Of a DNA stretch of 64,000 nt, positions 35,967 through 45,066 are shown piece after piece (within the stretch, counting starts at the first letter, position 1; each line of letters starts with the position of its first letter). This DNA comes from Wolinella sp052170135 (GTDB lineage Bacteria > Campylobacterota > Campylobacteria > Campylobacterales > Helicobacteraceae). Made by a program: the position numbers and the translations under genes. The stretch covers positions 131,896 through 195,895 of the forward strand of contig JBQNBC010000002.1 of NCBI GenBank assembly GCA_052170135.1, in the 5' to 3' direction. Below the pieces are notes generated by a model. That model searched no databases. It was not told the DNA's origin and saw only the letters and a program-made list of their open reading frames with translations.

Positions 35967-37471
35967 TAGATATGGCTCATTGCAGTTTGCAAACTAGGAA
36001 TCTTAAGCGTAAAGCAGATACCAGCACCTCGATTTTCTAAATCTATCGAGCCATACATTCGACTTTCAATCGTATTTCGCACGGTAAAGAGTCCCATACC
36101 AGTGCCCTGTGATTGAAATTTTGTCGTAAAGTACGGATCAAAAACCTTTGGCAAAATCTCTGGAGGAATCCCACCAGCATTATCGCTAAAAGTCATAGTC
36201 AACATATCACCATCATCAAAAGTGGCTATACTCGCGCAGATAACAATCTCACCACTACTCTTTTTTGCGCCCTCAAATGCCTCTTTTGTATTGACAAAAA
36301 GAGCCATTAAAGCCTCCTCAAATGCCTGAAAATTATTACTTATCGCCAACTCCTCTGGGATTTCAAGCCTTACATCGACCTTGATTATTCCAAAACCATT
36401 ACTAATTAGCGAAAGCACCTTCTCCACACTCTCTCGCACGAAGAATCGCGCCCGCACATCCTGCTTGTCATAGAAGCAAGTTGCCTTTGAGATGGTGTCT
36501 GAGAGTGTATTTAACTGCTCCATTATCTTTTGTACATTTAGCGATAAGGATTCTTTACTCAATTCATCAAACCGATACATATCCTCGATGTCCTGCACAA
36601 GGATTCCTACGTTATTTAGTGGTTGTCGCCACTGATGCGCAATATTTACAAGTAGCTCACCCATAGCCGCACGACGTGAATTCTCACTTAAAATGCGCTC
36701 TTTTAGACGATTCTTATCCACCTCCTCAGCTACGCGCTTCTCTAGTGCCTCTCTATACATCTCAAGCTCTGTAATATCATTCAGCACGAAAATCTCATAT
36801 TCTTTAGAAGAGATATTAATCTTGCTATGCAACAACGAGAATCTAAAATCCTGCTCCTCGCGTCTTAGCACTACTTTATGGATTTTGAGCGTATTTTCAT
36901 CTAGTGTGCTTATCAGCTCTTTTTTGCTTAGATTTTTTGGTGATAGATAGCCGACATATTTAGAATCTGTAAAAATATCAACAAAGCTTTTAAATTTGGC
37001 ATTAAACTCTTCTAGATTTTCTATATCAAAGAAGTGCAAAAAGCTACGATTGCAGTCAAAAACCTTACCATCGCTCACCACCGCCACAAGCCCACTTTCA
37101 GCATCAAGAATCATGCGCGTATATTGAATCTGCTCTAAAAGTCGCTCGCTACGATTCTTTAGCTCTTTGGCAATTCCGCTAATATTTTCTACTACTTTTG
37201 AATTACATTCTCTATCACTAAATATCTCTTCACCACATGAAATGCGCTCTAAATCAGCCTCAAGCGACTGCACATAAAGTAGTGCACGCCGTATCAAAGT
37301 CTGCTCAATAGCCCAGATTGCAAATACACAAAAGCCAGCCATGATAAAAAATATAGCAGTAATTATAAGTGGATTCTTCTCAAGTATAAATAGTGCAACA
37401 GATATAGGCAGTGGCATAACAAGGGCAATCAAATAAAGCTTTAAGATTATTTTGTTCTTTAAAGAGCTCAT
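35966..37471 (-). CDS. Membrane histidine kinase with PAS domain, in chemotaxis cluster
   Basis: Sensor kinase of 501 residues. Two adjacent membrane helices (about 10-55) leave almost no periplasmic loop, so the signal is probably cytoplasmic or membrane-borne. Then follow a linker helix, a PAS-like domain (about 115-225), and a kinase core with NIAHQWRQPLNN, the HisKA box variant typical of Campylobacterota, and an HATPase domain with DNAGGIPPEI and GTGMGLF. It overlaps cheB by four bases (ATGA). No response regulator gene is adjacent except the receiver of CheB. Confidence 0.87.
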   Translation of the reverse strand: MSSLKNKIILKLYLIALVMPLPISVALFILEKNPLIITAIFFIMAGFCVFAIWAIEQTLIRRALLYVQSLEADLERISCGEEIFSDRECNSKVVENISGIAKELKNRSERLLEQIQYTRMILDAESGLVAVVSDGKVFDCNRSFLHFFDIENLEEFNAKFKSFVDIFTDSKYVGYLSPKNLSKKELISTLDENTLKIHKVVLRREEQDFRFSLLHSKINISSKEYEIFVLNDITELEMYREALEKRVAEEVDKNRLKERILSENSRRAAMGELLVNIAHQWRQPLNNVGILVQDIEDMYRFDELSKESLSLNVQKIMEQLNTLSDTISKATCFYDKQDVRARFFVRESVEKVLSLISNGFGIIKVDVRLEIPEELAISNNFQAFEEALMALFVNTKEAFEGAKKSSGEIVICASIATFDDGDMLTMTFSDNAGGIPPEILPKVFDPYFTTKFQSQGTGMGLFTVRNTIESRMYGSIDLENRGAGICFTLKIPSLQTAMSHI

Positions 37472-38490
37472 CTAATCTCTCTAATCATCTCTAAAGATCG
37501 CGAAGCTATGGTATTTAGTGAATGCACCTCTTCTGCCCCACCTAGCTCAATAGCGACACGTGGCATACCAAAGACAACGCAACTCGCCTCATCTTGGGCT
37601 ATTGTGCGTGCACCATATTTACGCATATTCAATAACCCTCGCGCGCCATCTTGCCCCATGCCTGTTAGCAAGATTCCTACTGAGTTGCGCCCAGCTACTT
37701 GCGCAATGGAGTTAAACAATACATCAACGCTTGGACGATGTCCAGACACCTTTTCTCCTTTGCCAAGCTCGACAAAGTAGCGATTTCCGCTCTTTCTTAG
37801 TGCCATATGATATTCGCCATCTGCAATTATCGCCTTTCCTTCTTCTAGACATTCTCCATTTTTTGCCTCGCATACCTTAATGGCGCAAACATCATTTAGC
37901 CTATCGGCAAATGCCTTTGTAAAGCTACCAGGCATATGTTGCACGATAACTATCCCAGGGCAGTTTGTCGGCATGGATTCTAAAATCATCTGAATAGCTT
38001 TTGTCCCGCCCGTTGATGCACCAATGGCTATCACTTTTTTAGATGGCTCCATACCACTAGAGTCAAACGATAATCGATTAGCATGATTTTGAGCTTGCAA
38101 TGAAGATTGCTTGATTTTTATTTTTGCTGCTTGTTTGACCTTCGAGGCCAGCTCGCTAGCCATCATCTCGCCCTTAGCGACAAAGTCAACCGCACCAGAT
38201 GCTAAAGCCTCAAGTGTCGTTTGCGCACCCTTTTGCGTTAGCGAAGAGACCATAACAACAGGCATAGGTCGATATATCATCAATTTTTTTAAAAACGTTA
38301 TCCCGTCCATTTTTGGCATCTCTACATCAAGGCAAAGGACATCTGGATTCAAAGAGAGAATCTTGTCGCGCGCGATATAAACATCAGGCGCAACACCAAC
38401 TACCTCAATATCAGAATCCAACGACAATACCTCGCGTATCATTGCTCTAGCAGTCGCAGAATCATCAATGACTAGCACCCTAATGCCCAA
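37468..38490 (-). CDS. cheB: Protein-glutamate methylesterase CheB with receiver domain
   Basis: Demethylates or deamidates chemoreceptors. It has an N-terminal receiver with the phospho-acceptor D55 in CLDVEMPKMDG and a C-terminal methylesterase with the catalytic Ser in IGASTGGT, His in IVQHMPGSF and Asp in TGMGQDGARG. Length is 340 residues from TTG at 38490, which has GAGGAG seven bases upstream; a longer reading to 38541 lies inside cheD. As I recall, C. jejuni CheB lacks a receiver and H. pylori has no CheB, so the full-length form is notable. Overlaps cheD and the downstream kinase gene. Confidence 0.92.
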   Translation of the reverse strand: MGIRVLVIDDSATARAMIREVLSLDSDIEVVGVAPDVYIARDKILSLNPDVLCLDVEMPKMDGITFLKKLMIYRPMPVVMVSSLTQKGAQTTLEALASGAVDFVAKGEMMASELASKVKQAAKIKIKQSSLQAQNHANRLSFDSSGMEPSKKVIAIGASTGGTKAIQMILESMPTNCPGIVIVQHMPGSFTKAFADRLNDVCAIKVCEAKNGECLEEGKAIIADGEYHMALRKSGNRYFVELGKGEKVSGHRPSVDVLFNSIAQVAGRNSVGILLTGMGQDGARGLLNMRKYGARTIAQDEASCVVFGMPRVAIELGGAEEVHSLNTIASRSLEMIREIR

Positions 38491-38956
38491 GCGTCTGCTC
38501 CTCTTTTTTTGTGTAGCGTAGCATGACTTTACCGCTACCACTTTCTAGCAGGATTCTTCTTCCGCTATTACCACCAGTATCCTCAGCTACGATAGGGATT
38601 CTTGCACTCTTTAAAATCTCCTGTGCAATCAGGACGTTTTTCCTGCCTATCAACATGGCTTCGTGCGCAGTAATATTGATATTTGCCCCACCAAAAATCT
38701 TTGCCTCAATATTTCTTAGACTGCACCCAGCATCCTCCATTCCATATATAAGTCTAGGAATCGAGATGTTTCCGTACTTTGGACTCTCTAGTCCATTACC
38801 ATTCCAAAGTGGCAAAAGATAGTGATTCATGCCTGCGATTCCTGTGATTTTATCAATCAGACAAACAGCTACACACGAGCCAAGAATCGTAACAATTTCA
38901 GTGGGGTCTTTGGCGATATATATTTCGCCAACATTGACGAATTTCCTCACTGACAT
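38480..38956 (-). CDS. cheD: Chemoreceptor glutamine deamidase CheD
   Basis: Deamidates specific glutamines of chemoreceptors and in other bacteria binds CheC or CheY. From the ATG at 38956 it has 158 residues, with the catalytic Cys C28 in TILGSCVAV and His H45 in GMNHYLLP, and FGGANI, the family's conserved core. GGAG lies seven bases before this ATG; an upstream start at 38989 runs into the preceding gene. It sits directly behind the kinase-like gene, whose TGA overlaps the ribosome region, and its stop overlaps the start region of cheB. Confidence 0.92.
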   Translation of the reverse strand: MSVRKFVNVGEIYIAKDPTEIVTILGSCVAVCLIDKITGIAGMNHYLLPLWNGNGLESPKYGNISIPRLIYGMEDAGCSLRNIEAKIFGGANINITAHEAMLIGRKNVLIAQEILKSARIPIVAEDTGGNSGRRILLESGSGKVMLRYTKKEEQTLGH

Positions 38957-38957
38957 A

Positions 38958-39857
38958 TCAAAGCTCCACTCCTCCATCAAAGTCATCAAAGAGAGTCATA
39001 CCAGTATCATCCATATCTCCCAGAGATACCATTTCATCATTCTCCCTAGGTATTGCAACCTTAAATGAAGTGTCACCAGAGCGAGTGTCAAAAGTGATAC
39101 AACCGCCAAGTGCTTCACACATGCCAAGTGCGACACTAAGCCCAAGTCCAAGCCCACTGTGAGCGCGAGTTTTGCCAGAGCTATACTTATGAAATCTATC
39201 AAAAATACCAGCTTGATGTAGTGGATCGATTCCTTCGCCCTGATCCCGAACATCCATAATAAAGTCGCCTCCCTCTTCATACAAGCAGAGCTTAACCTCA
39301 GTATCTGGGTAGGAGTATTCGCATGCATTTGATAGGAGATTTGAGAGGATTAGCAGTAGCTTTTGATAGTCGCTAACTATCTGATTCTCAAGGCGATTCT
39401 CGATTTTTAGTGTCAAGTTTTTATCTTTAATCACATATATTAAACTTTTTTGTGCCTCATCAAAAAGCAAATCAAAGTCGATTGTCGTATAAAAACTAGC
39501 TATTTCACCAGCCTCAATCTCTGTCGCAGCAAAGATGTTTCTAAAGTGAAAATCAAGCTTTAAAAGCTCGCTATGAATCATGCAAGTCATCTGCTCAAAG
39601 CCAGGACTTTCACGCTTTTGATATAGCATACCAGACAGATTTAGAAGCGTAGAGAGTGGATTATTGAACTCATTTTTAATAATCGAGAGAAATTCGCCCT
39701 TAATTGCCTCCGCTTGCTTTGTTTTCTCATTGAGAACAAGTAGATTCTTTGTCATCTGTTCCATCTCTAAGATGGATGCATTTTTCTCCTCAAAGCGACG
39801 CGAGATCTCCTCCAGAATATCGCTATCGTGAAGCTTTGAAAGGTCTGAAATCATCAT
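38958..39857 (-). CDS. Histidine-kinase-like protein lacking the phospho-accepting His
   Basis: A soluble protein of 299 residues: an N-terminal coiled coil (about 15-55), a dimerisation helix and an HATPase domain. The ATPase part keeps its N box (LLSNACEYS), DQGEGI and GLGLGLS. The H box, however, reads IIKNEFNNPLS where kinases have SHELRTPL, so Asn replaces the phosphorylated His. It may be an allosteric partner or a degenerate kinase. The C-terminus ends in an acidic Asp-rich tail (GDMDDTGMTLFDDFDGG). Start ATG at 39857 follows AGAGGAG, between cheR and cheD. Confidence 0.82.
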   Translation of the reverse strand: MMISDLSKLHDSDILEEISRRFEEKNASILEMEQMTKNLLVLNEKTKQAEAIKGEFLSIIKNEFNNPLSTLLNLSGMLYQKRESPGFEQMTCMIHSELLKLDFHFRNIFAATEIEAGEIASFYTTIDFDLLFDEAQKSLIYVIKDKNLTLKIENRLENQIVSDYQKLLLILSNLLSNACEYSYPDTEVKLCLYEEGGDFIMDVRDQGEGIDPLHQAGIFDRFHKYSSGKTRAHSGLGLGLSVALGMCEALGGCITFDTRSGDTSFKVAIPRENDEMVSLGDMDDTGMTLFDDFDGGVEL

Positions 39858-39865
39858 AATCTCCT

Positions 39866-40687
39866 CTAGATTCTTTTATATATTGATTGCTGAAGGAGCT
39901 CGAACTCCTCTTTATTTTTTGTGAGTGCTTCTGAGTATCCCACGAGCAATAAATCACCACTTCTCAGAAGCCTTGCAAATCTCGATACCAATGCCTGTTG
40001 CGACTTTGAATCAAAGTAAATCATTACATTACGACAAAAAATCATATCAAAGGACTTATTAAAGAGTGAAAAATCGCCATGTATTAAGTTAAACAATCTG
40101 AATGTAACTATACTTTTTATAGATTCTGAAATGCAATAGAATACATTACCATTCTTGTCTCTCTTTTTTAAAAAATACTTTGCGACTATATATCTTGGCA
40201 TGTCTGCCACGACCTTTTTAGTATAAATTCCCTTTATCGCCTTTTGAAGAATCTCTACAGAAATATCAGTCGCAAGAATCTTAATATCCCACTCATGGAA
40301 ATCTGGCAAAACTTCTGCCAAAAATATCGCGATACTATATGGTTCTTCACCACTAGAACAAGCACTAGACCAGATTCTTAACCGTTTAGCACTCTTCTTT
40401 TTACGTATCTCGTCAATATGCTTTTTTAAATACTCCCACTGCGCACGCTCGCGAAAAAATGACGTAACATTCGTACTTATCGCATCAATTAACTGCCATG
40501 CTTCAGATTCGTTATGGACTAGGTATTCGTAATAATCCATAAAAGTAGGAATCCCAAGCTCCCTCAATCGCTTCGCAAGTCGCCCTTGCACTAAGCTTAT
40601 CTTTCTATCACTAAGCGCAATCCCCACAGTGTCATAGATGTATGCGCGAAATAGCTCAAACTCACGCGTAGAGATGGTCAGATCCAT
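39866..40687 (-). CDS. cheR: Chemoreceptor methyltransferase CheR
   Basis: S-adenosylmethionine-dependent methylation of receptor glutamates. The 273-residue protein has the N-terminal helical domain (about 1-75) with RLAKRLRELG, the SAM-binding WSSACSSGEEPYSIA motif, ILATDIS, and the FCRNVMIYF segment. There is no C-terminal TPR or receptor-binding extension. It is four bases downstream of cheA in a compact operon. Confidence 0.94.
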   Translation of the reverse strand: MDLTISTREFELFRAYIYDTVGIALSDRKISLVQGRLAKRLRELGIPTFMDYYEYLVHNESEAWQLIDAISTNVTSFFRERAQWEYLKKHIDEIRKKKSAKRLRIWSSACSSGEEPYSIAIFLAEVLPDFHEWDIKILATDISVEILQKAIKGIYTKKVVADMPRYIVAKYFLKKRDKNGNVFYCISESIKSIVTFRLFNLIHGDFSLFNKSFDMIFCRNVMIYFDSKSQQALVSRFARLLRSGDLLLVGYSEALTKNKEEFELLQQSIYKRI

Positions 40688-40690
40688 ACT

Positions 40691-42868
40691 TTAATTCAAC
40701 TCATCTATATTCAAAATCAACGCAATTTCACCATTGCCTAGCACAGCACCACCTGAGATTTCACGCAAATGGGCAAACGTCTTTCCAAGTGTCTTAATCA
40801 CAACCTGACGTCGCCCAAGTAACTCATCAATAAGAATCGCAAATCGCCCGCGCTCACTCTCCACGCACATTAGAATACTCTCAGATGCCTTTGGCGTACT
40901 ACTGCCAATCTCAAGAACATGATTTAACCGCACAATAGGCAGTAGCTCTTCGCGCAGATTGACAAACTCCCCATCACCCTGCACTGTATGGACAATATCC
41001 TCGCTAGGGCGAAACGATTCTATTATCGAAAGCGTCGGAATAATAAACGTTTCACCATCACTTTTTACAAGCATTCCATCGATAATAGCAAGCGTGAGCG
41101 GCAAAAACATGGCAAAGCTACTCCCTTGTCCATTGATAGATTCAATCTCCACTCGCCCACGCATAGCCTCTATCGAGCTACGCACCACATCAAGCCCAAC
41201 GCCACGCCCAGAAACATCGCTCACCTTCTCCGCCGTGGAGAATCCAGCCTGCAAAATAAGCGAATAGACCTGAGAATCACTAAGCTCATCGCTTGGCGTG
41301 ATTAGTCCACGCTCCAGTGCTTTTTGATAGACGCGCTCTCGTGAGATTCCCCTGCCATCATCGGTGATTTCAATAACAATGTTCCCACCACGATGATACG
41401 CTTTTAGCTCCACAGTCCCAATTTCTGGCTTACCAAGTGCCAATCTCTGCTCGCTACTATCTTCGATTCCGTGGTCAATTGCATTCCTGATGATATGTAT
41501 TAGTGGGTCAGAGAGCGCATCTACCATATTTTTATCAATCTCAGTTTCCTCGCCAACAAACTGAAGTTTTATCTCCTTTCCGACCTTCTTTGACGCATCT
41601 CGTGCGACACGACGCATGCGTTCAAAAGTATCCTTAATAGGCACCATTCTTAGCGACATTACGCGGTTTTGGATTAGACGCGTAATTTTTGAAAGCGTCT
41701 CGATATTTTTGCCTAGATTATTGCCTTTCAGGAGCTTTATCTCCTCGTTTTCTGCAAGAAAATTCTGCGCGATGACAAGCTCGCCAATAGAATCAAAAAG
41801 CTCATCAAGCTTTGCTGTGTCAATTTTGACAAAGGAGCGTTTTGTCTCCTTTTGAATGGTAGATATTTCAGACTTTTGTGTCTTAAGCATCTTTGTTACA
41901 GCACTACTAGCCCCACAAGAAGAATCGAGCTCCTCATCAGTAGCATTCACAGATTTTAGACTATTGCTAAAGCCATGATTAGCGTCTAGATTCTCGCTCT
42001 GTATACTAGAATCGGCCTCTTTATCACCAGTATTTTTCTCCAGATTATCATTTGCAGATTCTTGCTTTAGGATTTCAAGGCGATACTCATGCTCCTCTAA
42101 AAATGAGAAAATATCGGCGATTTCGCTCATCTCAGCATGACTTTTTAGATATATCGTAATCTCTCGTATATAGGAGCTATCCGCCTCCATAAAGGATAGC
42201 TTTGGGACGTTACTCATATCCCAGTGCGAGTAGATTATCTCACCTTCATTTGCCAAAAGTCGCAAAAACAGCGCATGATCCTGCCCGCGTAGATATAGAT
42301 CTTCATCCGTACAAAGTGTGATTTTATAAAACTTTGACGAAGAATCTAACATCTCTAAGATTTTCTTCTCTATCTCATCTAGCTCGGCATTCATACTAAA
42401 ACCACTCAAATCACCAAACTCAGACGCCAAGTCACGCATCGGCTCTTCCGTAGTAGGCTTCACACTAAAAGAAGAATCGACCGCACCGCCAGATAGGAGC
42501 TGCTTAAAAGAGTTGATGCACGCATCATATTTCTCTGGCAAACCCTCTTGTTCCTTCATCTCATAGTCAAAAATCTCTTTAATCACATCAACAGACTGCA
42601 AGAAAATATCAATTACATGACTCTTTGGTGGCTCGCTACTTGTGCGGTAGTAATCTAGGACATCCTCTAATCCATGGACAAAAACACCAAGCCTCATAAA
42701 ACCAAACGAGTTCGCGCTACCTTTTAGCGTGTGTACACCACGAAAAAATTCATTAAGCAGATTCTTATCCCCAGGACGCTCCTCAAGGTTGATAATCTCC
42801 ACGTCGAGCTTCTCGATAATCTCGCTCGCCTCTTCGATAAAAATCTCCTTTAATCTCGCCTTGTCCAC
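40691..42868 (-). CDS. cheA: Chemotaxis histidine kinase CheA (no receiver domain)
   Basis: 725 residues. P1 HPt domain with phospho-His H46 in GVHTLKGSA; an intermediate region with a domain reading LYLRGQDHALFLRLLANEGE as in some alternative-pathway CheAs; an acidic Ser-rich linker; P3 dimerisation (VKIDTAKLDELFDSIGELV); P4 ATPase with HIIRNAIDHGIE and DDGRGIS; and P5 CheW-like domain at the end. Unlike the CheA of H. pylori, it has no fused CheY-like receiver, which suggests a second chemosensory system. It starts with GTG at 42868 directly after the upstream gene's stop, with GGAGG six bases before. Confidence 0.94.
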   Translation of the reverse strand: MDKARLKEIFIEEASEIIEKLDVEIINLEERPGDKNLLNEFFRGVHTLKGSANSFGFMRLGVFVHGLEDVLDYYRTSSEPPKSHVIDIFLQSVDVIKEIFDYEMKEQEGLPEKYDACINSFKQLLSGGAVDSSFSVKPTTEEPMRDLASEFGDLSGFSMNAELDEIEKKILEMLDSSSKFYKITLCTDEDLYLRGQDHALFLRLLANEGEIIYSHWDMSNVPKLSFMEADSSYIREITIYLKSHAEMSEIADIFSFLEEHEYRLEILKQESANDNLEKNTGDKEADSSIQSENLDANHGFSNSLKSVNATDEELDSSCGASSAVTKMLKTQKSEISTIQKETKRSFVKIDTAKLDELFDSIGELVIAQNFLAENEEIKLLKGNNLGKNIETLSKITRLIQNRVMSLRMVPIKDTFERMRRVARDASKKVGKEIKLQFVGEETEIDKNMVDALSDPLIHIIRNAIDHGIEDSSEQRLALGKPEIGTVELKAYHRGGNIVIEITDDGRGISRERVYQKALERGLITPSDELSDSQVYSLILQAGFSTAEKVSDVSGRGVGLDVVRSSIEAMRGRVEIESINGQGSSFAMFLPLTLAIIDGMLVKSDGETFIIPTLSIIESFRPSEDIVHTVQGDGEFVNLREELLPIVRLNHVLEIGSSTPKASESILMCVESERGRFAILIDELLGRRQVVIKTLGKTFAHLREISGGAVLGNGEIALILNIDELN

Positions 42869-43129
42869 TTAAACCCTCCAGCCAATTCTTCCAAAACTTC
42901 CAAGCGTAATCTCGCGCTCAAGAATAGGAATCTCAATCTCTGGGCGACTTTTTTTAACACTAAAAAGCAACTGCAGTAGTGCAGAGCTCGCAAGCTCACT
43001 ATCATCCTCAAACTCAATGGATGAGATATATTCAAGTCGCCCTTCCAAAAAATCCTTCAACCTCTTAACCTCATCAAGAGGCATACTCAACGAGAGCATC
43101 AGCCTATCGCCATCAATTTGAAACACCAT
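42869..43129 (-). CDS. Small protein upstream of cheA, unknown function
   Basis: An 86-residue acidic protein, probably alternating strands and helices (LMLSLSMPLDEVKRLKDFLEG, IEFEDDSELASSALLQLLFSV). The size and pattern are vaguely STAS-like, but no diagnostic motif is present and I do not assign it. It is the first gene of the cheA operon; AGGAGG is very close to the ATG, so the in-frame GTG one codon later (43126) may be the true start. Its stop abuts the cheA start, so equimolar production and a CheA-linked role are likely. Confidence 0.65.
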   Translation of the reverse strand: MVFQIDGDRLMLSLSMPLDEVKRLKDFLEGRLEYISSIEFEDDSELASSALLQLLFSVKKSRPEIEIPILEREITLGSFGRIGWRV

Positions 43130-43397
43130 GCCTCCTATATGTTTTGCATGATTTTACACTGAAATGAGCTGATGTGCTATCCATAGAGGATTTTACGCAA
43201 CAAGCAAACCACAAGAATCGCCTTAGTTTTTATACGCTTAGTCAAAATAGCGTAGATGCTAGGCTTGTTTTTACATAAATTTAAATGGCGTGTTTCTCGA
43301 AATTACGTAAAGAATCCAAAATAAAAATAAAAATACAATGCGACAGATTCTTTACCATTTATCAAATTATCAAAACATACCACAAGAAGGAATCCAA

Positions 43398-43946
43398 ATG
43401 CTAGCCAAAACTCACATTGCATTCTCCCTCGCGCTCTCCTGTGCCCCACTTTATGTGGCATCGATTTTAGGGAGTGAGATATTTCGTGATATTGACCCAG
43501 TTATATATCTAGGTGGAGTGACTTTTGGTGCGCTACTACCAGATATAGATGAGCCTGAAAGCACGATAGGTAGGCGTTTTGATACACTTTCACAAATCAT
43601 ACACAAGCTTTTTGGACATCGAGGTGCAACACACTCATTTCTTTTTCCATTTATCGTGGCATCTGCTGGATTTCTATTTGCCATTGCGCAAGGAATCGCA
43701 CTAGAGGCGGTCGTGGGACTGTGGCTAGGCGTATGGCTACACTTTGCTGGAGATATGCTGACAAAGAGCGGAATCCCACTCTTCTTGCCGTTTAGTCAAA
43801 GAAATGTTGCGCTTTTGCCAATGGCACTTAGATTCCGCACTGGTGGGGGCGTGGATTTAGCACTTGGTGCCATAAATCTATCACTTTTTGGATATTTTTC
43901 AATTGCACTATGGGGTGAAAAAATCGCAATCAAGGGATTTTTGTAG
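43398..43946 (+). CDS. YdjM-like membrane-bound metal-dependent hydrolase
   Basis: A 182-residue membrane protein of the YdjM/DUF457 family. It begins with the hallmark MLAKTHIAFSLAL, has a GALLPDIDEPES acidic motif and HRGATHS, probable metal ligands, followed by WLHFAGDMLTKSGIPLFLPF. Four or five hydrophobic helices. The ATG at 43398 follows AAGGAATCCAA; a longer reading to 43338 has no ribosome site. Some family members are induced by DNA damage (LexA) in E. coli; no such box is claimed here. Divergent from the cheA cluster. Confidence 0.85.
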   Translation: MLAKTHIAFSLALSCAPLYVASILGSEIFRDIDPVIYLGGVTFGALLPDIDEPESTIGRRFDTLSQIIHKLFGHRGATHSFLFPFIVASAGFLFAIAQGIALEAVVGLWLGVWLHFAGDMLTKSGIPLFLPFSQRNVALLPMALRFRTGGGVDLALGAINLSLFGYFSIALWGEKIAIKGFL

Positions 43947-44301
43947 GTAAGAATAACTGTAATGCAAATCAACAAAATTAGATGCTTGTCTATTTTAAAC
44001 GATGATGCCATCATCAATAAGAATTACCTACTCGCAAAATAATCAAGCACGATAAACAACATAAGCAACAAAAATAAAAGAGATTAATAAGAATCGGTGC
44101 GCTAGAAGAATCAAAAGAGAAGAGAGTGGCAAAAGCGACTGCACAAGTAGACATAAACCAAGCAAAATCACCCCCAGTGATATGAGCTTAAAAAATCACT
44201 ACGTGCATTGCTTTTAGCAGATAGGTCATATCCGCAAACTTTACGCTCCATTTTATAAAGCACAAACTATAATCACACCAATCAACAAAAAGGAATCTAG
44301 A
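43947..44301. other. Intergenic region with a possible broken small gene
   Basis: A gap of 355 bases between the YdjM-like gene and cdsA. The only content I can support is the frameshifted membrane-protein frame on the minus strand at 44043-44229 and the AAGGAATCTAG ribosome site of cdsA at its end. Confidence 0.5.
44043..44229 (-). pseudogene. Possible small membrane protein, frameshifted
   Basis: From ATG 44229 the frame reads MTYLLKAMHVVIF and stops. One T removed from a six-T run would continue into KLISLGVILLGLCLLVQ, SLLPLSSLLILLAH and a second hydrophobic helix ending at TGA 44043, about 60 residues in total. The strong hydrophobicity with Arg and His between helices looks like a real two-helix protein. 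There is no clear ribosome site, so chance remains possible. Confidence 0.35.
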
Positions 44302-45066
44302 ATGCTACAACGTCTCAAAAACACAGACCCAGCGAGGCTTTACACCGCTGCGGTTCTTATCGTCATCTTGCTTCTTGTTGTTATCTTTAATAGCTACTTC
44401 GTTACATGGTCATTTTTAGGGATATGCTACATAATTGCATTTCATGAAGCAAGCATCCTATATAACAGTCAAAGTCGCGCAAACTACATCGTAGCTATAG
44501 GAATCTGGCTAGTATCCGCACTCTATCCAGCGCCACTTGAAGTACTATTTTTTGCACTTGTAGTGCTAGGCTCATTCCAGGCATTCACAAAGCGTGGAAC
44601 ACACAAGGAGCTAATGCCGCTAATCTACCCAACAGTACCGTTTTTGTTTATTCTTGCACTCTACAAGGACTATGGCATAAGTGCGATTATTTGGCTAATT
44701 TTCATCATAGCACTAACTGATACAGCGGCATTTTTTGGCGGAAAGATGTTTGGTAGTCGCAAATTTTGTGAGACATCGCCAAACAAAACTCAAGAAGGTG
44801 TATTTATCGGAGTAGCGGCTGCGACACTGCTTGGCACACTAGCCGGGCTTGCAACAGTGAGCTTTGAGAAAGCCTTTGTAATCACTGTCTTAACAAGCCT
44901 TGCCTCTGTTTTTGGAGATTTGTATGAGAGCTACCTAAAGCGCGAAGCGGGTGTTAAAGATAGTGGACGGATTCTCCCTGGGCATGGCGGAATACTCGAT
45001 AGAGCTGATGGGTTTATGTTTGGTGGGATTGTTATGCTGGTCTGTCTAAGAGGAATCTCCGGGTGA
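44302..45066 (+). CDS. cdsA: Phosphatidate cytidylyltransferase
   Basis: Integral-membrane enzyme that makes CDP-diacylglycerol from CTP and phosphatidic acid, the branch point of phospholipid synthesis. The 254-residue protein has about seven hydrophobic helices and the family signature near the end, SVFGDLYESYLKREAGVKDSG followed by LPGHGGILDRADG with its catalytic aspartates. The ATG follows AAGGAATCTAG. It overlaps dxr by four bases; the cdsA-dxr pairing also occurs in H. pylori, as I recall. Confidence 0.94.
   Translation: MLQRLKNTDPARLYTAAVLIVILLLVVIFNSYFVTWSFLGICYIIAFHEASILYNSQSRANYIVAIGIWLVSALYPAPLEVLFFALVVLGSFQAFTKRGTHKELMPLIYPTVPFLFILALYKDYGISAIIWLIFIIALTDTAAFFGGKMFGSRKFCETSPNKTQEGVFIGVAAATLLGTLAGLATVSFEKAFVITVLTSLASVFGDLYESYLKREAGVKDSGRILPGHGGILDRADGFMFGGIVMLVCLRGISG

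Noticed and set aside
38502..38510. T-rich run in cheD as a slippage site
   Set aside because: It encodes normal Lys/Glu codons near the conserved end of CheD and the frame is intact.
44021..44240. A full-length gene in the gap before cdsA
   Set aside because: Only the short frameshifted membrane frame is present; other frames are stop-rich.
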